Below are positions 42,301 to 53,098 of a stretch of DNA of 64,000 nt, one piece after another (within the stretch, counting starts at the first letter, position 1; each line of letters begins with the position of its first letter). This DNA comes from Nemopilema nomurai (lineage: Eukaryota; Cnidaria; Scyphozoa; Rhizostomeae; Rhizostomatidae), in assembly GCA_003864495.1 (NCBI GenBank), contig ML133383.1, positions 2,005,560 through 2,069,559 of the forward strand, read 5' to 3'. The notes under the pieces were generated by a model. That model searched no databases. It was not told the origin of the DNA and saw nothing but the letters and a program-made list of their open reading frames with translations. A program made the position numbers and the translations under genes.

Positions 42301-45034
42301 CTGACAAACTTATACAGTGATCTGTTGATAAACTGACTAGCATAACAAAAAGTTTCTTGAAATGCCTTTCTGCCGTGGAGAAGTAGTAACAATTATCCTC
42401 TACTCTAGTGTCACTCTTTGCTGTCCAAGTTACATTAGTCAAGTAGGATTCTCTACGCCAAGTTACATAAGCCAAGTAGCTGATAGGTTCTCTACGAAAG
42501 GAATCTTTATATGCCTCTCTTTATTGTCCAAAAAGATGATTCCATCAGCTACAAGATATCAAAGGACATTGGATGGCCGAAACATTATTGCAGTTTGCTG
42601 GGAATAAAAGGTTTTCATCTCCGCAAATGGGAAACACTACAAGTTGTACTTAAAGCTAACTATGAAAAAGACTCGGAAGCCTCTTGGATGCAAGGGAACC
42701 AGCTCCTATCATACAAATATATATAAAAATAAATGAATATATTTTATATCTAAAATTTCCTACTCAAAAGATGTGAAATTGCGTAAAAAGTTAAAAGTCG
42801 TTGCAAACCAAATATACTTTTTCATTCTAATCTTCTCAGAGTATGTCTTCATTGAGGTCGTTTATGGCGCTTGCTCAAAGGCTATGTAATGAGAACAGTA
42901 AGCATATCTTGCTTTAGTCAGAACAGAACTGTGTATAGAACAGGTTTTCGACTTCTAAGTGCCTACCATGATCACAAATGCATCCACAGTAAGAACCTGC
43001 TCTTTGGTATTCTAAAAGGAAACAGTATATCGCAAGTAGAATAAATATAAACATATGATTTGGAGTAGAGGCGAAATACATGGGATCTCTACAAGCTTAT
43101 TTTATGATACTCTCTCACCAGGAGATACCAAACGAATAAGCATACATTTACCAACTTAATTGATATTGAACTGTTGAATGCAGTGTACAAGCATACGATT
43201 AAGCCACTTCACTGTATATAGCAGTTGCCTGTTGATTACATCAAATTTGGAGTAGAGACCTAGAAATCCTTATGTTCTTTATCAATGACGCAAGGAATTT
43301 CGAACGTTGCTCAGAAAAATTGGTTGTTTTTCAAATTCAGATTCGTGCATAAGTATACAAGAAGTTGAAAAAGGCCTAGAAATTATGCGTACTCTCTTTA
43401 AGGTGTCTGAATAGTCCAAAGAAAAAATAACGGATGTAGAAAAAGAGTAGTGTTTAATACTAAAAGATAGGATTGGTAAAGGGAGAATGTTGTTGAAACT
43501 GATGCCTTCTTGATTCATCAAGTATGGGAGAATATTGGAGAGTCTGATATTCATCTGAGTCTTAGAGTGTAGAAATAGGTTATGATTAAAAAATGATTAA
43601 CTATAACTGCATCGGATAGTGTACCCACCAAGTCAACGAGTTTATTAAGCTTCATTTCGAAACCGATCTTTGCAGGCATCTTAGAGGATTGAACGGGTCT
43701 CATACCAGGGGTGTAGTTTCCGACGATGTTTTGAAGTAATTTAGACTCGTACTTCACAGTACTCTTGTCTCCAGGACCTGAATTCACTATTCCCCCACCA
43801 GCCAGTGGGGTGTTTAATTGGGGTAATTGGGGTTGCGTATTGTTTTCCAGTAGGCCACCACCACCAGCCACACCCAATGTCGAATTGCTCGATACAACTC
43901 CGGAGATATTACGGAGATTGGTGCTGTTTCGAAGGATGCTGTCTATTGCTGTTCCGTTTGTAGTTGTTAGTTGCTGTATATTCGAGTTTGATAAATTCGT
44001 TGTTGTGTTGTCAATGAGATTATGTGTTCCATTGATAGCAGCTAGCAATTTTGTGCTCGAGTTTGATAAATTCGTTGTTGTGTTGTCAATGAGATTCTGT
44101 GTTCCATTGATAGCAGCTAGCAATTTTGTGCTCGAGTTTGATAAATTCGTTGTTGAGTTGTCAATGACGTTCTGAAGTGGTGATGCTATGTAAGAGGCCC
44201 GTGATGAAACTAGACGCAAATTTCTTTGATAAATTGTATATTAATCAAGAGCAGTATTATATTGAGCAACTGTAGTACTATAAATTAGCATTGCCATTCG
44301 GGTATACTGACCCAGAATGGAGGGTTGGGCTGTCCTCTTGTGGCAGTAAATGGAGGGTTCAACTACTGGCAGTGATGTATGAAGTGGCAGAGGGGCTATT
44401 ATAACTCATCCCCCCACGTTTGAGCAAATCATGCAAAAGTTCCCCTTTCAGCCCCAAAGATGCCCCTGTGAGACCCAAAAGTGCCCCTTCCAATAGTCAC
44501 ATGCCCTTTTTGAGCTGCCCCCCCCCCACTTTTCGTATGTTTCTTGCATCCCTGACTTCTGGACTCAAAGTACCTTCCAACCGGCAACATTTCAATTCTA
44601 AACACGCTAACAACACTATGATAATACGTAATTTGATGGAAATCAGCTTCTGAGTTACTGAAACGAGTCAACTGAGCTTCCTCCTAAATTACTCAAATTA
44701 TACCACTATAACAAGAGAGCCCTTTTTGGACTCGAGGATCTTAATGATGCAAGGTAGGCTGGTTTTGCGTTGGTAGACGATAGTAAAGAGCTAGCACGAT
44801 GATGTCATCAAAATACTTCTGTAACCCCATAAGCTTTGCAAATGCAGAAGTCTTTGGCTGAACGACAATGCAGTAAAGAAAGACTGCGTCACGACAGTAG
44901 TTACGTTCATTTGCTGCCAAATCGGTCCATTACGTAGCAGAGATCTAACTATGCGAACTTTACAATTCAAATGAAAACTTACAACAAAAGCCGAGCATCG
45001 TTGACGATAGCAGAAATAGAAATGTCCTCATCAT
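39332..45034 (-). CDS. nicotinic acetylcholine receptor-like alpha subunit, copy 2, with sequon-rich N-terminal insertion
   Basis: Tandem paralogue of the gene at 31.6-37.2 kb, same orientation and intron phases. Exons: 44983-45034 (signal peptide; alternative copy at 46639-46690), 43629-44209, 42967-43011, 42033-42142, 41431-41575, 40736-40829, 39751-40374 and 39332-39444. The total is 1,764 nt, 587 residues. The Cys-loop is C299-C313 (13 residues between); loop A is WTPDIVLYN; the vicinal pair is C367/C368. M2 has E415 (-1'), G418 (2') and L425 (9'). Loop C reads KKFSCCEEPF, so both usual loop C tyrosines are Phe. Exon 2 is 581 nt against 227 nt in copy 1. The extra part encodes three 25-residue Asn/Thr repeats, further sequons, and a Gly/Pro linker before the conserved GPGDK...SGMRPV-like helix region. 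An intron lies between the two Cys-loop cysteines in both paralogues. Expected role: cation channel subunit; agonist unknown. Confidence 0.95.
43950..44165 (-). repeat. 75-bp coding repeats in receptor copy 2 exon 2
   Basis: Three in-frame 75-bp units encode residues about 31-55, 56-80 and 81-105. Each follows NLIDNTTTNLSNSSTKLLAA-INGT with a final variable residue. The first two units are nearly identical and the third is diverged. Each unit carries three or four N-x-S/T sequons. Copy 1 of the receptor lacks the whole segment. Confidence 0.9.
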
Positions 45035-45976
45035 CGAACAATCTTTGCACTGTTGCAAGATTCCTGAAAGACAAAATGGAGGTTATAGACATCGTTCCTT
45101 TAATCACTTAGCATTATACAAGCCTCGAGATCTGTGGCAAGGGGCTCTTTTTCTATCAATCATTCAGTACTTAAATTATCCCTATCAATATCATCTATCT
45201 CGATCTTTGTTATATAAAGTTAGGGTCCCCTGGCTGTAATGCAAAAGTGACAACAACAGATACAACGCTATATGTCCTCTCCACTTACCGTCTTTGAAAG
45301 TGATTCTGCTGCGAGTGTTATAACGAGCAACAAGCCTATGATCAGTCTTCTAGTGGCAAGGTGGTTTTAGCCAAAGCGAATGTCATGCACACGCGTCATT
45401 TCCAGCACTGGTTATCAAAGGAAAGGTTAATCAATATTTGGCAAACATAGCCATCTCTTCAACACTGTTAATGATATGAAAAAAACTTCGCGCTGTTTAT
45501 GAGCTAAAAGTGCAATTAGCTTTTTAGATTTTACATAACAACCTTTTAATACTGTTGCTAAGCTTCTATAGAAACGTGGTCGAATCTATTTCTAAACTTT
45601 TGCATCGTTTCTTGGGTATGATTAACTAAGTGAGTTGAATTTGGCCGCACATCATCCACTTGAAATTGGTATAGATTTCGTCACCTACGAAGTGTTTCTC
45701 TCTAAAGATAAGTCCAGTATTCGCCAATCTTTAATACCATGTATAATAGCCACGCCCCATGTTCTTATCGACAGCAGATGGTAGTTCTTTGATAAGTTAT
45801 ATCCCTGTTCAAATCGCCTCATTGACCAAGTGCCCATCATCTGCAACTACAATGCCCGCCAAAAGTGTTGGAACAGTCCAATCATCTTTCCTACTAAACG
45901 TCTCCCCTCCCTCATATACAATGTTGGTTTCCGACTGGAAAATGAAAACAAATGTATGTTGGAGCGCAGATTGTGT
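44316..45976. repeat. tandem duplication, copy A (1.66 kb) covering receptor first exon and promoter side
   Basis: This copy begins at AATGGAGGGTTGGGCTG and ends at GCGCAGATTGTGT, directly abutting copy B at 45977-47634. On the minus strand it holds about 0.9 kb upstream of the start codon, a 5'UTR exon ending at 45289, coding exon 1a, and about 0.67 kb of intron 1. By eye the copies are near identical. A small indel near 44535 and a short poly-C length difference account for most of the 5-bp offset shift (1661 at the left end, 1656 at the right). Confidence 0.95.
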
Positions 45977-47634
45977 AATGGAGGGTTGGGCTGTCCTCTT
46001 GTGGCAGTAAATGGAGGGTTCAACTACTGGCAGTGATGTATGAAGTGGCAGAGGGGCTTTTATAACTCATCCCCCCACGTTTGAGCAAATCATGCAAAAG
46101 TTCCCCTTTCAGCCCCAAAGATGCCCCTGTGAGACCCAAAAGTGCCCCTTCCAATAGTCACATGCCCTTTTTGAGCTGCCCCCCCCCCCCACTTTTCGTA
46201 TGTTTCCCTGACTTCTGGGCTCAAAGTACCTTCCAACCGGCAACATTTCAATTCTAAACACGCTAACAACACTATGATAATACGTAATTTGATGGAAATC
46301 AGCTTCTGAGTTACTGAAACGAGTCAACTGAGCTTCCTCCTAAATTACTCAAATTATACCACTATAACAAGAAAGCCCTTTTTGGACTCGAGGATCTTAA
46401 TGATGCAAGGTAGGCTGGTTTTGCGTTGGTAGACGATAGTAAAGAGCTAGCACGATGATGTCATCAAAATACTTCTGTAACCCGATAAGCTTTGCAAATG
46501 CAGAAGTCTTTGGCTGAACGACAATGCAGTAAAGAAAGACTGCGTCACGACAGTAGTTACGTTCATTTGCTGCCAAATCGGTCCATTACCTAGCAGAGAT
46601 CTAACTATGCGAACTTTACAATTCAAATGAAAACTTACAACAAAAGCCGAGCAGCGTTGAAGATAGCAGAAATAGAAATGTCCTCATCATCGAACAACCT
46701 TTGCACTGTTGCAAGATTCCTGAAAGACAAAATGGAAGTTATAGAAATCATTCCTTTAATCACTTAGCATGGTACAAGCTTCGAGATCTGTGGCAAGGGG
46801 CTCTTTTTCTATCAATCATTCAGTACTTAAATTATCCCTATCAATATCATCTATCTCGATCTTTGTTATATAAAGTTAGGGTCCCCTGGCTGTAATGCAA
46901 AAGTGACAACAACAGATACAACGCTATATGTCCTCTCCACTTACCGTCTTTGAAAGTGATTCTGCTGCGAGTGTTATAACGAGCAACAAGCCTATGATCA
47001 GTCTTCTAGTGGCAAGGTGGTTTTAGCCAAAGCGAATGTCATGCACACGCGTCATTTCCAGCACTGGTTATCAAAGGAAAGATTAATCAATATTTGGCAA
47101 ACATAACCATCTCTTCAACACTGTTAATGATATGAAAAAAACTTCGCGCTGTTTATGAGCTAAAAGTGCAATTAGCTTTTTAGATTTTACATAACAACCT
47201 TTTAATACTGTTGCTAAGCTTCTATAGAAACGTGGTCGAATCTATTTCTAAACTTTTGCATCGTTTCTTGGGTATGATTAACTAAGTGAGTTGAATTTGG
47301 CCGCACATCATCCACTTGAAATTGGTATAGATTTCGTCACCTACGAAGTGTTTCTCTCTAAAGATAAGTCCAGTATTCGCCAATCTTTAATACCATGTAT
47401 AATAGCCACGCCCCATGTTCTTATCGACAGCAGATGGTAGTTCTTTGATAAGTTATATCCCTGTTCAAATCGCCTCATTGACCAAGTGCCCATCATCTGC
47501 AACTACAATGCCCGCCAAAAGTGTTGGAACAGTCCAATCATCTTTCCTACTAAACGTCTCCCCTCCCTCATATACAATGTTGGTTTCCGACTGGAAAATG
47601 AAAACAAATGTATGTTGGAGCGCAGATTGTGTAA
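45977..47634. repeat. tandem duplication, copy B
   Basis: Head-to-tail partner of 44316-45976. It contains exon 1b (46639-46719) and the 5'UTR exon donor at 46945. The right boundary is at ...GATTGTGTAA followed by unique sequence (CCCATGTTTAGC). Near identity in non-coding parts points to a recent event or to gene conversion. Confidence 0.95.
46639..46719 (-). CDS. duplicated first coding exon (1b) of receptor copy 2
   Basis: This is the second copy of the signal-peptide exon inside the 1.66-kb tandem duplication. It has the same acceptor (CTTTCAG at the upstream edge), Met-Met start at 46690, and donor GTAAGT after a phase-1 split codon, so it can splice to the exon at 43629-44209 exactly as exon 1a does. 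The peptide differs from 1a only by Met to Leu near its end (SSTLLGFC against SSTMLGFC), plus one silent change. A 5'UTR exon donor (CG then GTAAGTGG) is present in both copies, at 45289 and 46945. Either copy could serve as first exon. Expression is unknown. Confidence 0.75.
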
Positions 47635-49803
47635 CCCATGTTTAGCGACATGTTCACCTACCTTCACAACATTGTTTGAGGGGGGGAGGGGGCTCTGTCT
47701 GCTTGAAATAGGGAATTGAAGTGAAAATATGCATTTATTACGAGTAGAATCTCGGTGTTCCAACTACTTTTGGCGGGCATTGTAGTCCCAAGCTATTCAA
47801 GATCCATACACAAATAAACAATTTCGGTCGAAACTTCTATCGTCGTTACTTATACAATAATATCGTCGTTACTTAATGAAAGAAAGAACGTATGATTCCA
47901 GACTTTAGGTTGCAGAAGTGTCTTATATTTCTTTCAAAATATTTAGAAGGAAAGTCGTTGTAGAAAGAAAAAAAATTGTTAAAAAGGAAAAAATGTAAAG
48001 CTTTTTTGAAGCTTCTCCTCTTGTCAACCATGGTGCTCCAGCCCCCAAAATAATAATATGCAAACCATCAGCACAGCATACAATGTACTCACTTCAAACT
48101 ACAATGGCAAAAATTTTATGTCCAACTGAAAGTGAATCTCAGCGCCTATTTAAGTCCCTATGACATCAGTACTATCTAAGTCTTTAATGAGTCTGGTTGC
48201 TGCAATCATTGAAGAGGTCATTGCAAAAGGCAGAAAGAAGCAGCGTTTGTCCTAAATAACAGTGAAACATAATTACCGCTGCAGCTGATGCGGCACCCAA
48301 ATCAAAGCAGTAATTGATTTGCGAAGATCTCGCTGTCTTTTATGCAAGGCAAGCGAACTAATACCCGTAGGCAACAGGATTTCACGACTTTTTATTCAAT
48401 ATAATGTGTTTGTTATTCTATAAACAAACGATTTTAAACTTGGTAGATAGGCTACAACATGGTAGAATGTTTTTCACGTGACATGACAAAGTTCGAAGCT
48501 GAAAACAGTTGTGCTATCAACACAACATGTTCCCGAAGCAGAGTTTTTTTCGTTCTTCTTATCCTAACGAGTTTTCAAACAACACATCGAACCTTTGACT
48601 GTCTTAGGCACAGTTCGAATCATTCATAATGCATGCTGATAAATTTGTTTTATTTTATTTCACTTAAGATTTTAAGACTTTTAGTAATTGCAAAGGGGCA
48701 TTTCACGTTGAACAAGACGAAGTTTGAGTAACATGTATTTTTATAATCCTGAGTTATAAACTTTTGTAAAATTGTCTATGCAAAGTACATTAAGAGGTTT
48801 AGAAATTTAATTGGGATTTCGCCTAACATTTGGCTTGTATTATAATCTCCAACAGGTATTGACGGCATTTGCAAACAGAATGGGGATTAATCAATAGGTT
48901 TCGTGTTTGCGAATTTACGTTCGCTGTAGAAACTTATTGTCCTGAAAATTGGATGAGTTAAAGTAAATGCCACAGGGCTACAATATGAATTTTAAAGGCT
49001 AGTTTCTTGAGGCATTCTGGTAGCTTACCCAGAATGCTCTTGCTTGCGAAAACGAGGTTGAAGGACAATACCAGTGGCAAGTGACGGCTGCATCTTTCTT
49101 GATCGTATTGCAATTTATAAATTCATCGATTTATCGTACAGAGTATAACCTCTCATACAAGCCCCTCCTTTTTAAAAAGCCTTTTCTAAACTTCAGGCGT
49201 ACTTCCCTTCCGTGTGAGAGATGAAAATCTCATTGCTATTGGAACTATCGTTACAAGATAAAACATTTATTGCTCTATTTACTGCTTCTTACCTTTCGAC
49301 TAATTACAAGAAGAAATATGTTCTTGAAAACAGAATGAGTCAAACACTTTGCTTTTCAAACAAATGCTAATCATCTCATATCCACTATAACAATCATTAA
49401 AATATTTATCATTCAAATTGCAATTGTGGAATATTGATTATCTAAAATTTTGTTAAAATCAACGATATTGCTACCCTCCTAAACATAAATTTGTCTAAAA
49501 AATTAAGAATTCCACTTGAATTTTATTCAAAACAGAATAAATAAATAATTGGTACAATCCTTAAATACGAATTTAAAAATTCCACGTGTTGCCACAAATA
49601 AACACCGAGCTTCGCTCAGTTAGAAAAACTCACCAAAGTGCATTTTATACCACAGTAGCACACTTGTGGCACAGAACACCCAGGTCTTTCTATCGTAGAA
49701 TCACATATTCTATACTTTGTAGTACCGTGAAACCCTTAAATAATTTCAATGGCGGGCCCTATTAGAGAGAGGATTCTACTTTAAAGCACTTACTCGCGAA
49801 ATC
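47635..49803. other. intergenic region upstream of receptor copy 2
   Basis: AT-rich with no supported exon. It separates the duplicated first exon of receptor copy 2 from the 3' end of the unidentified membrane protein gene. Confidence 0.4.
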
Positions 49804-50052
49804 CTAAATTTCATCATTGCTTTGGTGAGATGGGAGCCAGGAAGTGCCTAAATCACGTGTTGGTTCATGGCTTTCGTGGAAGGACATCGATGCCAAGGCC
49901 TGGTATTCTATCAAATTTGGAGCAATCACTGCATCATCGGAACAGCGCTCAGTATGATTGTCATGATTGGTTGACATGATTGGTGTCGGAATCCTTTGAT
50001 TAGTTGTAGGGGTTCTGTCAGTCCCGGCCCTCCCTAGTTGTGTGACAGGCAT
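49804..50052 (-). CDS. possible third alternative terminal exon (Z)
   Basis: An 82-codon frame ends in LPSHQSNDEI and starts directly after an acceptor-like CTACCTATAG. Only phase 0 is open, which matches the donor at 53099, so skipping both X copies would give an in-frame alternative tail. It has no similarity to X. Composition (STNHDNHTERCSDDAV, HESHEPTRD) is polar and coding-like. It might instead belong to an independent transcript. Confidence 0.4.
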   Translation of the reverse strand: MPVTQLGRAGTDRTPTTNQRIPTPIMSTNHDNHTERCSDDAVIAPNLIEYQALASMSFHESHEPTRDLGTSWLPSHQSNDEI

Positions 50053-50364
50053 CTATAGGTAGCGAAAAGCAGTCTCCAGCGACGACAATGTTGGTGAGCC
50101 CTGATTTGGTTTTGGTTCCAAACTAGTCCTTGGTATAAGGATCTCTAATCTTATCAGAGCTCCGAATAACATTATTTATCACTGGAAACAGATACACTTG
50201 AATCAGTGGGGATAACACAACGAAACTAGCACAAAAACAATGGTAAGAAACAGCAATAGTAGCTATTACAATTATGTGTGTACTGCTTTGGTTCCTGCAA
50301 TCGACAGGCTTTCAATCCTCAAAGTAACAATGTCCTTGGCTCTCTCTCCGGAATGAGCCTGGGC

Positions 50365-51374
50365 CAGAAGCGTTCCATTGACCCAGCTCAACTCGGATTG
50401 GATCAAAGGTTGGCCAGCAAATTAACCATCGTAGAGATAGATTTTCGGTGTGGACCAGTTTTGCCTGGGCATGCTTAACTTAATCATGTCGTGGGGAACA
50501 TTATTGTGGGCTACCGAAGACACCAGAAACGGATGAATCACCAACAATAGTAGCTCAATAGTAGACAATCAGGGAGGGCCTCTAGCTTGAACTTCATATG
50601 GAACAAATGTATTTCTTTCAAGTGCTGCCACAGCTTCCGAGAAAATGTGATGCAACTACCTCATTAATGAAGAGCGATCTTTAGGCTTTAGAAAACGTTT
50701 GGCACAAAACGCTTTGTGTACAAACGGACTTTTTCAGGGAAGCTACTCTTAACTGTTCTGGCTAGCTTCTTGTACATTTTTGTTGCCTTTAATAATGTTC
50801 CATATTCCATAATTATTGATAAGTGCATCAGCAACGGCTCCAAAATAAAAATTCAAACCAAATTAGAACATTTTTCTCCTGTAAAACTGTATGGGTGGTG
50901 ACGGAGTATCTAGGCACGGCTTCTTCAAGGTTGGAACGTAAGCAAGAGCTCTGGAAGTGTTGCCATGCTCCTCCGCGACACGAGCCGCAGAGACACCGTT
51001 GTCAATAGCGCCTGCGTAGTGCAGTATGTCTAGAGTACTTGAATGGTGCGCGTAGTCGTGATCAAGTAGCTGCTTGCAGTCAAAAAGCGAAAGTTCTTTC
51101 AGGTTGTCCCCCCTGCTGGCTTTCCGACGGGGGTAGAAACCATTGTCGAGGCCTGGCATGCACGGGCTTTGCGAGCTGTCAATACGCGCCGCTATAACGT
51201 TGTTGTTGCTGCCCGGTTTATACTCACGTGCATTCGACTCGGATGAATACGTCCCAGAATCGTGGAAATGTGGCTGTTGTTGTTGGGATATGGTGCTGGC
51301 TTGGCAGTGTGTTGCGTAATCTGTTTCAACCGGCTTTGCCTGTTGGACACAAAATTTCGCTGCTTCGAATCAAA
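50365..51374. repeat. 1,010-bp tandem duplication, copy 1
   Basis: Starts at CAGAAGCGTTCCATTGACCC and ends where the same string recurs at 51375. It includes exon X1 and its 3' flank. Only single-base differences from copy 2 are visible by eye. Confidence 0.95.
50863..51339 (-). CDS. terminal coding exon, tandem duplicate X1
   Basis: Copy of 51873-52349, displaced by exactly 1,010 bp, with intact reading frame, acceptor and stop. I see two differences, both amino-acid changes: Thr here against Ala in X2 (DYA-T/A-HC), and Pro against Gln (EYK-P/Q-GS). It could be used as an alternative last exon or be a silent duplicate. Confidence 0.55.
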   Translation of the reverse strand, partial: AKPVETDYATHCQASTISQQQQPHFHDSGTYSSESNAREYKPGSNNNVIAARIDSSQSPCMPGLDNGFYPRRKASRGDNLKELSLFDCKQLLDHDYAHHSSTLDILHYAGAIDNGVSAARVAEEHGNTSRALAYVPTLKKPCLDTPSPPIQFYRRKMF

Positions 51375-52384
51375 CAGAAGCGTTCCATTGACCCAGCTCA
51401 ACTCGGATTGGATCAAAGGTTGGCCAGCAAATTAACCATCGTAGAGATAGATTTTCGGTGTGGACCAGTTTTGCCTGGGCATGCTTAACTTAATCATGTC
51501 GTGGGGAACATTATTGTGGGCTACCGAAGACACCAGAAACGGATGAATCACCAACAATAGTAGCTCAATAGTAGACAATCAGGGAGGGCCTCTAGCTTGA
51601 ACTTCATATGGAACAAATGTATTTCTTTCAAGTGCTGCCACAGCTTCCGAGAAAATGTGATGCAACTACCTCATTAATGAAGAGCGATCTTTAGGCTTTA
51701 GAAAACGTTTGGCACAAAACGCTTTGTGTACAAACGGACTTTTTCAGGGAAGCTACTCTTAACTGTTCTGGCTAGCTTCTTGTACATTTTTGTTGCCTTT
51801 AATAATGTTCCATATTCCATAATTATTGATAAGTGCATCAGCAACGGCTCCAAAATAAAAATTCAAACCAAATTAGAACATTTTTCTCCTGTAAAACTGT
51901 ATGGGTGGTGACGGAGTATCTAGGCACGGCTTCTTCAAGGTTGGAACGTAAGCAAGAGCTCTGGAAGTGTTGCCATGCTCCTCCGCGACACGAGCCGCAG
52001 AGACACCGTTGTCAATAGCGCCTGCGTAGTGCAGTATGTCTAGAGTACTTGAATGGTGCGCGTAGTCGTGATCAAGTAGCTGCTTGCAGTCAAAAAGCGA
52101 AAGTTCTTTCAGGTTGTCCCCCCTGCTGGCTTTCCGACGGGGGTAGAAACCATTGTCGAGGCCTGGCATGCACGGGCTTTGCGAGCTGTCAATACGCGCC
52201 GCTATAACGTTGTTGTTGCTGCCCTGTTTATACTCACGTGCATTCGACTCGGATGAATACGTCCCAGAATCGTGGAAATGTGGCTGTTGTTGTTGGGATA
52301 TGGTGCTGGCTTGGCAGTGTGCTGCGTAATCTGTTTCAACCGGCTTTGCCTGTTGGACACAAAATTTCGCTGCTTCGAATCAAA
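51375..52384. repeat. 1,010-bp tandem duplication, copy 2
   Basis: Head-to-tail with 50365-51374, constant offset 1,010, and includes exon X2. A shared CAG at the junction (52385-52387) precedes unique sequence ATTTAAGCGG. Confidence 0.95.
51873..52349 (-). CDS. terminal coding exon of the unidentified membrane protein, copy X2
   Basis: 158 codons open in phase 0 from a good acceptor (TTTTGTGTCCAACAG) to TAA, directly compatible with the phase-0 donor at 53099. The stretch is richer in GC than its surroundings and long for a chance frame. The sequence is polar, with a QQQQ run, MPGLDNGFYPRRK, FDCKQLLDHDYAHH and a basic end FYRRKMF. LDNGF echoes VDNGF in the preceding exon. A strong internal donor (C then GTGAGTATAA) at the SESNA codon could give a shorter spliced form. 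No family recognised. Confidence 0.6.
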   Translation of the reverse strand, partial: AKPVETDYAAHCQASTISQQQQPHFHDSGTYSSESNAREYKQGSNNNVIAARIDSSQSPCMPGLDNGFYPRRKASRGDNLKELSLFDCKQLLDHDYAHHSSTLDILHYAGAIDNGVSAARVAEEHGNTSRALAYVPTLKKPCLDTPSPPIQFYRRKMF

Positions 52385-53098
52385 CAGATTTAAGCGGCCG
52401 ATAGGAATTATAAACACAATCAATATACCCTTCAATGAATATTTATAACAATGAATAAGTCAAAAATAACTCGGACAAATGACTTTGATAATTGCACAAG
52501 CAGCGTCGGGCAGAAAAAGCGCGGGACCCGCGTGAAACTTGCGTGAAGCACGTCGTTCTGTACACCTTAAGAGACTTCGTAGATCCCTTTACATAACATG
52601 GCTTTATAGATCCAAGCTCATCGTGTTAGATAGAAAAGCTATTAAAACTTTAGATACTAAATGTTCATCAAAATTAATTTTAAAGGGTCATAGGATCTTC
52701 AAACCCCCCAAAAAATGAAGGGTATGGTGGAAGGTTTTATTCTGGGAAGAACTGCAGTGCCATTCAAAAGGGGTGACATTTTCGCTTTTCCAGACAAACT
52801 CCTTGCTAGAAGTCATTATGGCAAGGAAATCCCATTGAATACAGGCTCCATAACCTTTCAAAGGTTGTAGTGTCTATAGTGCAACAAAATAAACGTCTGT
52901 TCTCCTGTCAATATTAACACATACCAATAATCATTGCTCTGAAACAATGTAGTCAAGGTTTTTTGGCAAGGAAGTACAATCTGCACTCCTTGAGTAAGAT
53001 TCTTTGCAGCCTGGTCTAAATGTCGCTAGGTATGAGACATTCACCCTTCCAATGCAGCCGTGCGCAACAAGGATCAATCCAGAAACTGGCATACGTAC

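Noticed and set aside
43765..44175. 136-codon plus-strand frame
   Set aside because: Antisense shadow of the repetitive exon 2 of receptor copy 2; the minus frame matches the nAChR N-terminal region.
50716..50901. 61-codon plus-strand frame with a hydrophobic N-terminus (also at 51726-51911)
   Set aside because: Present in both duplicate copies only because they are copies. It lies just past the stop of exon X on the opposite strand in AT-rich sequence. A type II membrane start is conceivable but unsupported.
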